Made by a program: the position numbers and the translations under genes. Of a stretch of 64,000 bases of DNA, positions 1 through 7,987 are shown piece after piece. Source of the stretch: SVEL01 sp017381055 (GTDB lineage Bacteria > Bacillota > Clostridia > Lachnospirales > Lachnospiraceae); contig JAXJYC010000029.1 of the NCBI GenBank assembly GCA_036307185.1, positions 279,249 through 343,248 on the forward strand. The letters are read 5' to 3'. How positions within the stretch are numbered: the first letter of the stretch is position 1; each line of letters starts with the position of its first letter. A model generated the notes under the pieces. That model searched no databases and was not told the DNA's origin. It worked only from the letters and a program-made list of their open reading frames with translations.

Positions 1-244
1 CTACTAACTCTTCTGTAGCCTCTTCTGCTACTTCATCAAGCATAGCATCAAGCTCATCTATATCGAGAGTAAATTCCTCTTCATCGATAGTATTAATCAT
101 TTCGTCATCAGCAATCTCTTCTGCTACTTCTGAAGTTTCTTCAATAGCTACTGCCTCAGCCTCTTCTTTATCTACTACCTTTTCTTCTACAAGCTCATTA
201 ACTGCCTGTGATAAATCTTCCTTAAACTCTTTTAAAAAACTCAT
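1..244 (-). CDS. Probable bactofilin (polymer-forming cytoskeletal protein), N-terminal part
   Basis: The gene starts at an ATG at 244 behind a clear GGAGGT ribosome binding site and runs off the left edge, so only 81 codons are visible. The visible part opens with MSFLKEFKEDLSQAVNEL and continues as a very acidic, Glu/Asp-rich stretch. From memory, this opening resembles the N-termini of Lachnospiraceae bactofilins, whose beta-helix domain would follow outside the window; that domain cannot be seen here. It sits 14 bp downstream of a polysaccharide deacetylase gene and is probably cotranscribed with it. Bactofilins often guide local cell-wall synthesis, which would fit that neighbour. The call is tentative. 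Confidence 0.45.
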   Translation of the reverse strand, partial: MSFLKEFKEDLSQAVNELVEEKVVDKEEAEAVAIEETSEVAEEIADDEMINTIDEEEFTLDIDELDAMLDEVAEEATEELV

Positions 245-258
245 TTTGTACCTCCAAG

Positions 259-1224
259 TTATTGTAATTTACGATGCTGCACCGGTGTGGAGCGTCCATC
301 GATTGCTATTATCTCATAACCACGCGCCTGCAATGCTTCAATAAGCGCTGGTAATGCCTCTACTGTTGTATCCTTCGGTTTAGTATCATGCATTAATATA
401 ACAAGATTCTTATAACCTGCATCTGCTTGAACAAGACAATTGGCAACAATCTGCTCTGCACTAGGCTTTGTTCCCGTTGCATCTCCACTAGAGCAATTCC
501 AATCCCAATATGAATACCCATTATCATTTAACCACTGAATATATGGCTTTATATCATCTGTTCTACTATTAGAACTTCCTCCCGGGAATCTAAATAAGGT
601 TGTATCTACTCCTGTTACCTCTTTTATATAATTTCGAAGCGAAACTATCTCTTGTTCAAATTTGTCAAGCCCACCATATACATTGTTATAGTCATGTGAA
701 TAAGTATGCAATGCAATTGCATGTCCTCTATCTACAATCGCCTTATAGCGTTCTTCCATCACCTCTCCAGTATGTCCATTAACAAAAAATGTTGCCTTAA
801 CACCATAATTATCAAGGATATCAAGAATCTGTATAGTGTTTGCACTTGGTCCATCATCAAATGTCAAATACGCATACTTGCCATCTGGTAACGGTTCAAC
901 GACTACTGGTGTGGTTGTCTGTTCTTCTGTTGACTGCTGTGTAGTATCTTCAGTATCAGATTGAGCAATTTGCTCTGAAGTATCCTCACCAGATGAAGAC
1001 GAGATCTCTTCAGAATATTCAGTGGTGTTCTCTAGCTTACTCTTTTCATCTAGTATATTATTTACCTTACCTTTTATAACTACTAGCTTAACAACTAAAA
1101 CAATACAAAGAATGGTTGGAATTGCTATCAAAGTAATCACAAGACCTATAATCATCTTTTTAAGTTTTGCCACCCTTTTTTGTCTGTCATCCTTAAATTC
1201 CAGATTTTTTCCTTCCTCGTACAT
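259..1224 (-). CDS. Membrane-anchored polysaccharide deacetylase (NodB family)
   Basis: Predicted zinc-dependent N- or O-deacetylase acting on a cell-surface glycan, most likely peptidoglycan GlcNAc. A basic N-terminus is followed by one transmembrane segment (about residues 25-50), then a Ser/Thr/Glu-rich linker to about residue 110, then the NodB domain. NodB motifs are visible: TFDDGPS (catalytic base and metal Asp), HTYSHD (metal His residues), RFPGGSS and a C-terminal LMHD. I start it at the ATG at 1224 because AAGGG lies about six bases upstream; an in-frame ATG at 1230 overlaps that site. It is cotranscribed with the probable bactofilin downstream, suggesting localised wall modification. 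The exact substrate is not shown by the sequence. Confidence 0.9.
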   Translation of the reverse strand: MYEEGKNLEFKDDRQKRVAKLKKMIIGLVITLIAIPTILCIVLVVKLVVIKGKVNNILDEKSKLENTTEYSEEISSSSGEDTSEQIAQSDTEDTTQQSTEEQTTTPVVVEPLPDGKYAYLTFDDGPSANTIQILDILDNYGVKATFFVNGHTGEVMEERYKAIVDRGHAIALHTYSHDYNNVYGGLDKFEQEIVSLRNYIKEVTGVDTTLFRFPGGSSNSRTDDIKPYIQWLNDNGYSYWDWNCSSGDATGTKPSAEQIVANCLVQADAGYKNLVILMHDTKPKDTTVEALPALIEALQARGYEIIAIDGRSTPVQHRKLQ

Positions 1225-1286
1225 AGTCATCCCTTCTATATATTGTTATTAAGCATTTGTTCATCTGCAAAATAACCTTTTCGACC

Positions 1287-1314
1287 ATTATATCACGAAA
1301 CTTGCAATAGTAAA
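1287..1314 (-). promoter_or_regulatory. Sigma-A-type promoter for the polysaccharide deacetylase
   Basis: Read on the minus strand: TTTACT, 16 bp, then TATAAT with an extended TGn just upstream (TGATATAAT). It lies 63 bp before the deacetylase start and separates this unit from the queuosine operon, which ends at 1324 without an evident terminator. Confidence 0.6.
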
Positions 1315-1323
1315 ACAAGATTT

Positions 1324-1815
1324 TTATCTATTATCTATCTTTTCTGGATACATATCATGGTTAGCCATTCTATCAAAAGCTACCTGCTCCCAACGAGTAC
1401 CTGGTTTTCCATAGTTACAGTATGGATCAATAGATATTCCTCCTCTTGGAGTAAACTTTCCCCATACCTCAATATACTTAGGATCCATTAACTTAATTAA
1501 GTCTTTCATAATTGTATTAATACAATTTTCATGGAAATCACCATGATTTCTATAACTAAATAAATATAGTTTAAGAGCCTTACTCTCTACCATCTTAATA
1601 TTTGGTACATATGAAATAGTTATAGTAGCAAAATCCGGCTGTCCTGTTATAGGACAAAGACTTGTAAACTCTGGACAATTAAACTTTACAAAATAATCAT
1701 TATCTGGATGTCTATTATCAAATGTCTCTAACACCTCTGGTGCGTAATTATCTGGATACTTTGTCTTGTTACCTAAATGTGATAACCCTTCAATCATTTC
1801 CTTATTCTCTGCCAT
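1324..1815 (-). CDS. queF: NADPH-dependent 7-cyano-7-deazaguanine reductase (preQ0 to preQ1)
   Basis: QueF reduces the nitrile of preQ0 to the aminomethyl group of preQ1, the last free-base step of queuosine synthesis. The 163-residue length fits the single-domain type. Visible motifs: SLCPITGQPDFATI with the catalytic Cys at residue 54, the NADPH-binding QueF motif ESKALKLYLFS, and a following FHENCINTI. The ATG at 1815 is preferred because AGGAGA lies directly upstream; a longer frame reading into queC lacks a site. It is the last gene of the queD-queE-folE-queC-queF operon. Confidence 0.96.
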   Translation of the reverse strand: MAENKEMIEGLSHLGNKTKYPDNYAPEVLETFDNRHPDNDYFVKFNCPEFTSLCPITGQPDFATITISYVPNIKMVESKALKLYLFSYRNHGDFHENCINTIMKDLIKLMDPKYIEVWGKFTPRGGISIDPYCNYGKPGTRWEQVAFDRMANHDMYPEKIDNR

Positions 1816-1828
1816 GGTTTCTCCTTTC

Positions 1829-2509
1829 CTACTTAAGCAACGGATCAATTTCACCGTTTAATTCAAATGCTTTTTCTCTATCTATACATGTTCCACACTT
1901 GCTACAAGGCTTGTCCTTTCCCTCATAACAGCTCCAAGTTAATTCATATGGAACCTTTAGTCTAAGGCCTTCCTTAACAATATCCTTCTTAGTCCACTGA
2001 ACAAAAGGTGCCTCTACCCTTACACTCTTGCCACTTCCTAAATATATGGCATCACTCATAGCTTGATTAAACTCCTTAGAGCAATCTGGATACGCACTTC
2101 CTGCTGCATCATCACTATGGGCTCCATAATATATAATATCACAATTCTTAGAAATAGCCACACTGGCTGCTGTAGATAAAAATAATCCATTTCTAAATGG
2201 CACATATGTTGATACTGGCGCACCATCAGTCTCAGCTAACTGATTTGCATATGTGTCATGAGGTATTTCCTTATCTGAATGCTCAAGCAAAGAACAATCA
2301 CTGTACTTAAAAATATCTGCTAAATTAATATATATATGTTCTACGCCATAATAATTTGCAACATCTGTTGAAGCTTTAAGCTCCTTAGTGTGCTTCTGGC
2401 CATATGATACCGACATAGCTACTACATTTTCTTTGCCATATTTTTCAACAGACATGCCAAGACATGTTGTAGAATCGATTCCGCCACTAGTTAATACTAA
2501 TACTCTCAT
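1829..2509 (-). CDS. queC: 7-cyano-7-deazaguanine (preQ0) synthase
   Basis: QueC converts 7-carboxy-7-deazaguanine, ammonia and ATP to preQ0. An N-terminal PP-loop ATPase signature (SGGIDST) and a C-terminal zinc cluster of four Cys (SCYEG, KPC, SKC, GTC) are visible. About 226 residues, normal for the family. I place the start at the ATG at 2509, preceded by AGAGGTG; a GTG two codons upstream is also in frame. The start lies inside the end of folE, so the two genes are probably translationally coupled. Confidence 0.96.
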   Translation of the reverse strand: MRVLVLTSGGIDSTTCLGMSVEKYGKENVVAMSVSYGQKHTKELKASTDVANYYGVEHIYINLADIFKYSDCSLLEHSDKEIPHDTYANQLAETDGAPVSTYVPFRNGLFLSTAASVAISKNCDIIYYGAHSDDAAGSAYPDCSKEFNQAMSDAIYLGSGKSVRVEAPFVQWTKKDIVKEGLRLKVPYELTWSCYEGKDKPCSKCGTCIDREKAFELNGEIDPLLK

Positions 2510-3092
2510 ATTCACCTCTATATATGCTATTTAACAAAGTTTGCTCTGTTTTAAATATACCTCTTAGAGTTGTTGTATATGTCTTAGAAGCAGGCTTCTT
2601 AATACCTCTTGCAGTCATACAGCTATGATTTCCTTCTATCAACACTGCAACATCCTCTGAACCTGTAATCTTTTGCATAACTTCTGCAATATCAGAACCT
2701 ATACGTTCCTGAAGCTGAAGTCTTTTTGATACCATATCTGCAATTCTAGCAATCTTACTTAATCCAATAACTCTACCAGCTGGAACATACGCTACAGTAA
2801 CCTTCATATCATACATAAGAGCCATATGATGCTCACAATAGCTAAAAATATCAATATCCTTAACTACAACCATATCCTTACTATCTGTCTCGTATTCCAC
2901 ATCATCTTCAAAAGTTTTATCAAACATTACAGCTAATTCATCATTAGTATAATTCATACCTTCAAAAACTTCTTCATACATTCTTGAAACTCTATCTGGT
3001 GTATCCTTTAACCCTTCTCTTTCTGGGTCATCACCTAATGCTTTAATAATTTCTTTAATGTGAAACTTTATTGCCTCTTTATCTATAGCCAT
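2487..3092 (-). CDS. folE: GTP cyclohydrolase I
   Basis: FolE makes 7,8-dihydroneopterin triphosphate from GTP. In this operon it feeds QueD rather than (or as well as) folate synthesis. The family signature is clear: YCEHH with zinc ligands Cys and His, GLSKIAR, and SCMTARG carrying the third zinc Cys. The 201-residue protein has a C-terminal tail (SIYRGEYESISIN) beyond the usual end, and that tail overlaps the queC start. A perfect AGGAGG precedes the ATG. Placement between queE and queC argues that it is the committed GTP-consuming enzyme for queuosine. Confidence 0.96.
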   Translation of the reverse strand: MAIDKEAIKFHIKEIIKALGDDPEREGLKDTPDRVSRMYEEVFEGMNYTNDELAVMFDKTFEDDVEYETDSKDMVVVKDIDIFSYCEHHMALMYDMKVTVAYVPAGRVIGLSKIARIADMVSKRLQLQERIGSDIAEVMQKITGSEDVAVLIEGNHSCMTARGIKKPASKTYTTTLRGIFKTEQTLLNSIYRGEYESISIN

Positions 3093-3100
3093 ATGTCCTC

Positions 3101-3769
3101 CTATACCCCTTTCATCTCAGGGTCCCAAATAAACTTGTGTAACTGTAACTGCATATTAACCTTATTCATCTTATACTCAACCATATAATCAACAATCTCT
3201 ACTGGTTCAATTCTTCCAAATACAGGACTTATATATACATTACATTTTTCTGTGAGACTGTACTCCTCAATAATCTGTCTTGCCTTATCTAAATCTGCTC
3301 TATGAGAAACAACAAATTTAACTGTATCCTCTTTTCTTAAATCCTCATAGTTCTCAAGATTCATCATTCTTTCCATACCACTTCCTGGAAGCTTATAATC
3401 AACAGTAAACGAAAGATTTTCACTTATATCTCTAAACTGATTTAATTCTACACTACCATTTGTTTCTATCTCTACATACAAAGATTTGTCACTACTTAAT
3501 ATTCGAAGCAAATTTTCTATATTCTCTCTAAGTAAAGGCTCTCCACCAGTAAGAGTCACATTTGTAACGCCAGTACTCTTAATGTAATCATATATCTCAA
3601 ACTCTGTTAATGTATCAAATGGCACATCTACTTTATTTGCCCACTTAGTGTCACAATAATTGCAATCTAAATTACAACCTGCAAATCTAACAAATACAGC
3701 TAATTGTCCTGCTTTAGTGCCTTCGCCATTTATGCTCACAAACTTTTCAACCACACTATATGTCGCCAT
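3101..3769 (-). CDS. queE: 7-carboxy-7-deazaguanine synthase (radical SAM)
   Basis: QueE ring-contracts 6-carboxytetrahydropterin to 7-carboxy-7-deazaguanine. The N-terminal GCNLDCNYCDT holds the CxxxCxxC cluster for a [4Fe-4S] centre, and TLTGGEPLL is the SAM-binding GGEP motif. An FxxxNGEGT-like opening (VSINGEGTKAGQ) is typical of QueE. About 222 residues, with AGAGG upstream of the ATG. It lies 11 bp after queD and 8 bp before folE. Confidence 0.96.
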   Translation of the reverse strand: MATYSVVEKFVSINGEGTKAGQLAVFVRFAGCNLDCNYCDTKWANKVDVPFDTLTEFEIYDYIKSTGVTNVTLTGGEPLLRENIENLLRILSSDKSLYVEIETNGSVELNQFRDISENLSFTVDYKLPGSGMERMMNLENYEDLRKEDTVKFVVSHRADLDKARQIIEEYSLTEKCNVYISPVFGRIEPVEIVDYMVEYKMNKVNMQLQLHKFIWDPEMKGV

Positions 3770-3780
3770 AACAAACCTCT

Positions 3781-4203
3781 CTAATCCTTATAATACGATG
3801 CACAGTTGTTAGGTGTCTCATAAACTGTAGCACACCTTACATCATAACCCTTTTCAGTCATTCTATCAAAAAAGTACTTAGAAAAATTCTCTGCAGTTGA
3901 TCTAAAATCCACCTCTATAAGTCTTATTCCTTCATCTATAAGAGCTGTTAATGTTGCACTCTTAAGTGTATCCTTCTCAATAATCAACGCATGATCAAAA
4001 TAATCAACCTCAGCCTTAAGATCTTCCTTAAGCTTATCAAAGTCTACGATCATTCCGCGTAAATGTTCGTCTTCCTTTAACTTCTCACTATTAATCTCTA
4101 CTGTAACTCTCCATCTATGTCCATGGATATTACTACACTTTCCTTTATATCCAGATAGAAAGTGTGCCGCGTCAAAGCTATGTTCTGATTTTAATGTAAA
4201 CAT
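3781..4203 (-). CDS. queD: 6-carboxy-5,6,7,8-tetrahydropterin synthase
   Basis: QueD converts dihydroneopterin triphosphate to 6-carboxytetrahydropterin. Zinc-binding His residues are visible in SFDAAHFL and NIHGHRWRV, with the catalytic Cys just before (KCSNIHGH). The 140-residue length and a C-terminal ETPNN motif fit the PTPS/QueD family. First gene of the operon, it follows an AGGAGA site directly after a terminator hairpin, so its expression is probably set by the upstream preQ1-type leader. Confidence 0.96.
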   Translation of the reverse strand: MFTLKSEHSFDAAHFLSGYKGKCSNIHGHRWRVTVEINSEKLKEDEHLRGMIVDFDKLKEDLKAEVDYFDHALIIEKDTLKSATLTALIDEGIRLIEVDFRSTAENFSKYFFDRMTEKGYDVRCATVYETPNNCASYYKD

Positions 4204-4216
4204 ATTTTTCTCCTAT

Positions 4217-4242
4217 AAAAAAAGGTGGACATACCGTCCACC
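4217..4242 (-). terminator. Intrinsic terminator in the queD leader (riboswitch expression platform)
   Basis: Minus strand GGTGGAC-GGTAT-GTCCACC followed by seven T. It sits between the aptamer and the queD ribosome binding site, so it would stop transcription before the operon; this is the usual platform for a ligand-off switch. Confidence 0.85.
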
Positions 4243-4251
4243 TGATTTGTG

Positions 4252-4279
4252 TAATCACTGTTGCTACGCAACCTTGATT
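4252..4279. repeat. Copy of a 28-nt GTTGC/GCAAC palindromic repeat in the queD leader
   Basis: On the plus strand the copy has the pattern AATC-NNN-GTTGC-NNN-GCAAC-YTTGATT. A second close copy lies at 47713-47740 and a degraded one next to it. It forms a GTTGC/GCAAC hairpin and lies between the preQ1-like aptamer and the terminator, where it could take part in an alternative fold. Confidence 0.55.
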
Positions 4280-4296
4280 TAATTTCCTCAAGTAGC

Positions 4297-4338
4297 CCTG
4301 GTTTTTTTTAACGACAGGATGGTGCAAATGAACTGTCG
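4297..4338 (-). ncRNA. preQ1-I-like riboswitch aptamer
   Basis: Minus strand: stem CGACAG/CTGTCG closes a loop starting TTC and containing CACC. The stem is followed by TTAAAAAAAACCAGG, the A-rich tail that docks in the stem groove in preQ1-I aptamers, with GG able to pair with the loop CC. These features match the known preQ1-I layout (G-UUC, CACC, A-rich tail). It lies in the leader of a complete preQ1 operon, which strengthens the call. The class assignment is by eye. Confidence 0.72.
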
Positions 4339-4350
4339 TAATCATATAAT

Positions 4351-4378
4351 ATGATAACATATGTTGCTTTTATGTCAA
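4351..4378 (-). promoter_or_regulatory. Sigma-A promoter of the queD-queE-folE-queC-queF operon
   Basis: Minus strand TTGACA, 16 bp, TATCAT. Transcription would begin about 4344, giving a leader of roughly 140 nt that contains the aptamer, the repeat hairpin and the terminator. Confidence 0.75.
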
Positions 4379-4409
4379 GATGTTTATATGTAATAACACC
4401 TTGTTTTAG

Positions 4410-5678
4410 CTACTTTTCTGTAGTTTTCTCTATCTCAGCATCTACCTTTTCTTCATTTGCTTCATCAACTGGATTTTTAGCTACTTCTTCTTTGTCACTT
4501 ATATCTATTATTTTAATTGCATTTCCAGCTTTTACAGCATTTCTCTTATTAACATCCTCACGAAGAAGCATATAAATTGTTGAGAAAATCGGAATAAAGA
4601 TAAGCATTCCTATAACTCCCATAAGACTGCCACCTACACTAACTGCCATAAGTACCCATAACGAAGGAAGACCTACACTTCCGCCTACTACTCTAGGATA
4701 AATAAAGTTACCTTCAATCTGCTGTAATACTAAAAATGTAATAATAAACGCAAGCATCTTAACTGGTGAAACCATTAAAATTAATAATGCACATATTGCA
4801 CATCCTATAAATGCTCCAGCAATTGGAATCAGTGCAGTAAAGCCAATAAGTACACCAGCAAGAACTGGATAAGGAAGCTTAAGTATAGTCATAACAACAA
4901 CAAACATTAAACCTAAAATACTTGCTTCTAAACACTGACCTGTGATGAAATTATGGAAATTCACACTAAGAAGCTTCACAGTCTTTTTAAGAAAATTGTA
5001 TTTCTTCTCTTTTAAATATGCTCTCGCAATTCTCTCACACTGCGAAAGAATTTTCTCCTTCTGAGCCAAAACATAAACTGCAAAGATAACTGAAATGATT
5101 CCATTTAAAAAGCCATTTGCAATACTACCTATAATACTTGCAGCTCCAGATAATACATTTCCAAACTGATTCTTTACAAAATCAACAACTCCTGAAAGCA
5201 TACCCGTCCAATCAATTGATTTTGGATCAATCTCTTTTAAATACTTCATAATCTTCGGATTATCTTGGAATGTTTTTAAAACCCAATTATACGCTCTATT
5301 AAATGCTTCTGGAACAAGTATAATAATCTCCTTTACAGTAGATATAAGCTGTGGTAAAACGGTTACAATAACAATTGCTACAATTCCGAGCACCAACACA
5401 ATAGCCAAAAGCATACTCACAACTCGTTTAAACTTATCTGCGGCCTTTCCTTTCCACTTACCAAGAAGCTTATTTTCTATAGCTTTCATCGGTATATTAA
5501 TCATAAATGCTATGGCAGCACCAACTATAAAAGGCATAGTTATATCCACGAACAAAAGTGCTAATTTTCCTAGTTTTGCACTATACATAACAACAAGAAT
5601 AATAATCGCACTAAATAAAATTATTTCTCTAATCTGTTTAATTTTCTTTGAGTCAAATCCTCTATTGTCTCCACCCAT
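4410..5678 (-). CDS. AI-2E/PerM-family membrane transporter
   Basis: A 422-residue polytopic membrane protein with a hydrophobic N-terminal pair, a long extracytoplasmic helical region (about residues 100-190) and a hydrophobic C-terminal half with the family-like segment FTALIPIAGAFIG. This is the layout of the AI-2E/PerM/YtvI family. Proven substrates differ among members (autoinducer, sodium/proton exchange, quorum peptides), so no substrate is assigned. The C-terminus is a charged Glu/Lys-rich tail. A GAAAAATC/GATTTTTC hairpin lies in its upstream region (5736-5756). The gene appears to be transcribed alone. Confidence 0.85.
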   Translation of the reverse strand: MGGDNRGFDSKKIKQIREIILFSAIIILVVMYSAKLGKLALLFVDITMPFIVGAAIAFMINIPMKAIENKLLGKWKGKAADKFKRVVSMLLAIVLVLGIVAIVIVTVLPQLISTVKEIIILVPEAFNRAYNWVLKTFQDNPKIMKYLKEIDPKSIDWTGMLSGVVDFVKNQFGNVLSGAASIIGSIANGFLNGIISVIFAVYVLAQKEKILSQCERIARAYLKEKKYNFLKKTVKLLSVNFHNFITGQCLEASILGLMFVVVMTILKLPYPVLAGVLIGFTALIPIAGAFIGCAICALLILMVSPVKMLAFIITFLVLQQIEGNFIYPRVVGGSVGLPSLWVLMAVSVGGSLMGVIGMLIFIPIFSTIYMLLREDVNKRNAVKAGNAIKIIDISDKEEVAKNPVDEANEEKVDAEIEKTTEK

Positions 5679-5785
5679 TTCCTTTATTCCTCCGTTTATT
5701 AAATCATATAGATATAATAATACTACAGGGTTTTAGAAAAATCTAGATGATTTTTCATTTCGCTCATATACAGCTAGCACTATAT

Positions 5786-5820
5786 AAAAATCCCCAAGGA
5801 AGTTCAAACACTTCCTTGGG
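5786..5820 (-). terminator. Terminator after tsf
   Basis: Minus strand CCCAAGGAAG-TGTTTGAA-CTTCCTTGGGG followed by ATTTTTATA: a ten-base-pair stem plus U-rich tail, 41 bp after the tsf stop. Confidence 0.88.
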
Positions 5821-5860
5821 TAAATTCATCTCTTTTATACGTAGCTTGTAGCTATATTTC

Positions 5861-6958
5861 TTAGTTGCCAGCCATCTGCTTTGCAACTTCTTCTGCAAAG
5901 TTCTCTTCCTTCTTCTCGATACCTTCACCTGTCTCAAAACGAACAAACTTCTTTAATGTAAGCTCTGAACCTGTAGCCTTAGCAACTTCAGCAATATACT
6001 GAGCTACTGTCTGCTTACCATCTTCAGCCTTAACATATGTCTGCTCTAATAAACAGATATCCTTAAGCTGCTTCTTCATACGTCCATCAACAAGACCTAA
6101 GAAAATCTTATTCTCAACGATTTCAGCCTTATCAGCAACAGCGATTTCAGCTAATGCAGCCTTTGCTTCCTTTGAAAGGAAGTTTACTAAGTACTTATCG
6201 TTCTTCTTCTCTTCGTATACAGCAACATCTTCTGCGCCCCATACGTTAGCTGCCTTCTCAAGTAATCCCTTTAAGATAGGAGCTGGAAGTGTAAATGTAT
6301 CATTTAAAGCGCTCTCGATTGTGATTTCTCTCATCTTATCAAGCTCGTCTGCTGAAATCTCTTCCTTTGTAGCAAACTTTGGAGAAAGAGCTGCAATCTG
6401 CATTGCAATATTCTTAAGAGCTTCCTTAACATCATCTCCTGTGTTAGCTGTAGCAGCCTCTACTAATACACCGATCTTACCGCCAGCGTGGATATATGGA
6501 ACAACAACGCCGTCTGTATCGATCTTGTCAAATCTTCTAATTGTAAGGTTCTCACCGATAACAGCGATCTTGCTTACTAATTCTTCCTTAACTGTCTTAG
6601 ACTCATCCTTGATGAACTTCTCTTCTGATAATGCTTCAACAGTTGTTGCATTAGATGCAATAATCTGCTCAGCGATATCAGCTACGAATGTTCTGAATGT
6701 ATCATTCTTAGCAACGAAGTCTGTCTCTGAGTTTACTTCTACAATTGCTGCCTTGTTTCCATCAACATAAGCAAGTACTGTACCCTCAGCTGCGATTCTA
6801 CCAGCCTTCTTAACAGCTGTAGCCTCACCCTTCTTTCTTAATACTTCAACAGCTGCATCGAAATCACCCTCTGTCTCAACAAGTGCGTTCTTACATGCCA
6901 TAACACCAGCGCCTGTCATTTCTCTAAGCTGCTTTACCATAGATGCTGTAATTTCCAT
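5861..6958 (-). CDS. tsf: Translation elongation factor Ts, with an insertion
   Basis: EF-Ts is the nucleotide exchange factor for EF-Tu. The N-terminal UBA-like domain (MVKQLREMTGAGVMACKNAL) and the EF-Tu contact motif SETDFVAKND are intact, and the C-terminus keeps GRMKK and RFETGEGIEKKEE. At 365 residues it is longer than the 280-310 usual for bacteria. The extra material lies roughly at residues 225-295 (an Ala/Glu/Lys-rich segment containing VYEEKKNDKY and LSKEAKAALAEIAVADKAE), in the second core/coiled-coil region. The frame is uninterrupted. It is the second gene after rpsB. Confidence 0.95.
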   Translation of the reverse strand: MEITASMVKQLREMTGAGVMACKNALVETEGDFDAAVEVLRKKGEATAVKKAGRIAAEGTVLAYVDGNKAAIVEVNSETDFVAKNDTFRTFVADIAEQIIASNATTVEALSEEKFIKDESKTVKEELVSKIAVIGENLTIRRFDKIDTDGVVVPYIHAGGKIGVLVEAATANTGDDVKEALKNIAMQIAALSPKFATKEEISADELDKMREITIESALNDTFTLPAPILKGLLEKAANVWGAEDVAVYEEKKNDKYLVNFLSKEAKAALAEIAVADKAEIVENKIFLGLVDGRMKKQLKDICLLEQTYVKAEDGKQTVAQYIAEVAKATGSELTLKKFVRFETGEGIEKKEENFAEEVAKQMAGN

Positions 6959-7000
6959 CTTTATATTCCTCCATATTATAAATTATATTCTTATTTCGTG

Positions 7001-7031
7001 ACAGCTCGAAAATATAATATTTCCGAGCTGT
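7001..7031 (-). other. Hairpin in the rpsB-tsf intergenic region
   Basis: Two 15-nt arms (ACAGCTCGGAAATAT on the minus strand and its near-exact complement) with a single-base loop. One pair is a G-U wobble. There is no T-run, so it looks more like a processing or attenuation structure than a standard terminator. It would separate the rpsB and tsf parts of the message. Confidence 0.6.
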
Positions 7032-7067
7032 TTATATTATTCAATAATAACTTTTACCAAAAACGAT

Positions 7068-7796
7068 TTACGCCTCTGTTGTCTCCTCAGCTGCTTCCTC
7101 TACGTCTACAGCCTCACCCTGGTTAGCTTCGATAACAGCATCTGCCATCTTAGAAACGATAAGCTTAACTGCTCTGATAGCATCATCATTACCAGGAATG
7201 ATGTAATCTAACTCTTCTGGATCACAGTTTGTATCACCGATACCGATTAACTTAATACCAAGTGAATGTGCTTCCTGAACACAGATTCTTTCCTTCTTAG
7301 GATCTACAACGAAGATAGCGTCTGGGATCTTCTTCATATCCTTGATACCACCAAGGTTCTTCTCAAGCTTATCCCACTCCTTCTTAATCTCGATAACTTC
7401 CTTCTTTGGAAGAACATCAAATGTACCATCTTCAGCCATAACTTCGATAGCCTTTAATCTTTCAATTCTTGACTGGATTGTCTTGAAGTTTGTGAGCATA
7501 CCACCTAACCATCTCTCGTTAACGTAGTACATACCACATCTCTCAGCCTCTGTCTTAACAGCATCCTGAGCCTGCTTCTTTGTACCAACAAAAAGAACTG
7601 TACCGCCCTCAGCTACTACATCAGCGATAGCCTTGTAAGCCTCGTCAACCTTACCAACTGACTTCTGTAAGTCGATGATATGGATACCATTTCTCTCTGT
7701 GTAGATGTACTCAGCCATCTTAGGGTTCCATCTTCTTGTCTGATGTCCGAAATGAACACCTGCCTCAAGTAACTGCTTCATTGAAATAACGCTCAT
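7068..7796 (-). CDS. rpsB: Ribosomal protein S2
   Basis: Component of the 30S subunit. It has the classic opening VISMKQLLEAGVHFGHQTRRWNPKM and the S2 signature FVVDPKKERICVQEAHSLGIKLIGIGDTNCDPEELDY. 242 residues, with an acidic C-terminal tail (VDVEEAAEETTEA). A strong CGGAGG precedes the ATG. It forms the conserved rpsB-tsf pair. The 190-bp upstream region holds the terminator of the preceding gene and an untranslated leader; I could not assign a convincing promoter. Confidence 0.98.
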   Translation of the reverse strand: MSVISMKQLLEAGVHFGHQTRRWNPKMAEYIYTERNGIHIIDLQKSVGKVDEAYKAIADVVAEGGTVLFVGTKKQAQDAVKTEAERCGMYYVNERWLGGMLTNFKTIQSRIERLKAIEVMAEDGTFDVLPKKEVIEIKKEWDKLEKNLGGIKDMKKIPDAIFVVDPKKERICVQEAHSLGIKLIGIGDTNCDPEELDYIIPGNDDAIRAVKLIVSKMADAVIEANQGEAVDVEEAAEETTEA

Positions 7797-7951
7797 TTTT
7801 AATACCTCCGGTTTTTAAATAATATTCTTTCACATACTTCCTGTCTTATATAGACCTCAAAGACCTCGAGCACGGCACCTTTTGAGAATTCATATGTGTG
7901 TTTATTGCATTTCCGTGTACTTTTACACAGTCAGCCTTGTTATCTTAACAT

Positions 7952-7980
7952 AAAAAAAGTCCCTATGCAAGGACTTTTTT
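7952..7980 (-). terminator. Terminator after the fapA accessory gene group
   Basis: Minus strand AAAAAAGTCC-TTGCATAG-GGACTTTTTTT. The A and T tracts make it potentially bidirectional. It closes the fapA-side transcript just before rpsB. Confidence 0.85.
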
Positions 7981-7987
7981 ACATTTT

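Noticed and set aside
4178..4360. Minus-strand open frame over the queD leader
   Set aside because: It crosses the aptamer and terminator and lacks a ribosome binding site; the RNA structures explain the sequence.
6321..6770. Plus-strand open frame opposite tsf (149 codons)
   Set aside because: Mirror of the tsf coding strand; no ribosome binding site or recognisable domain.
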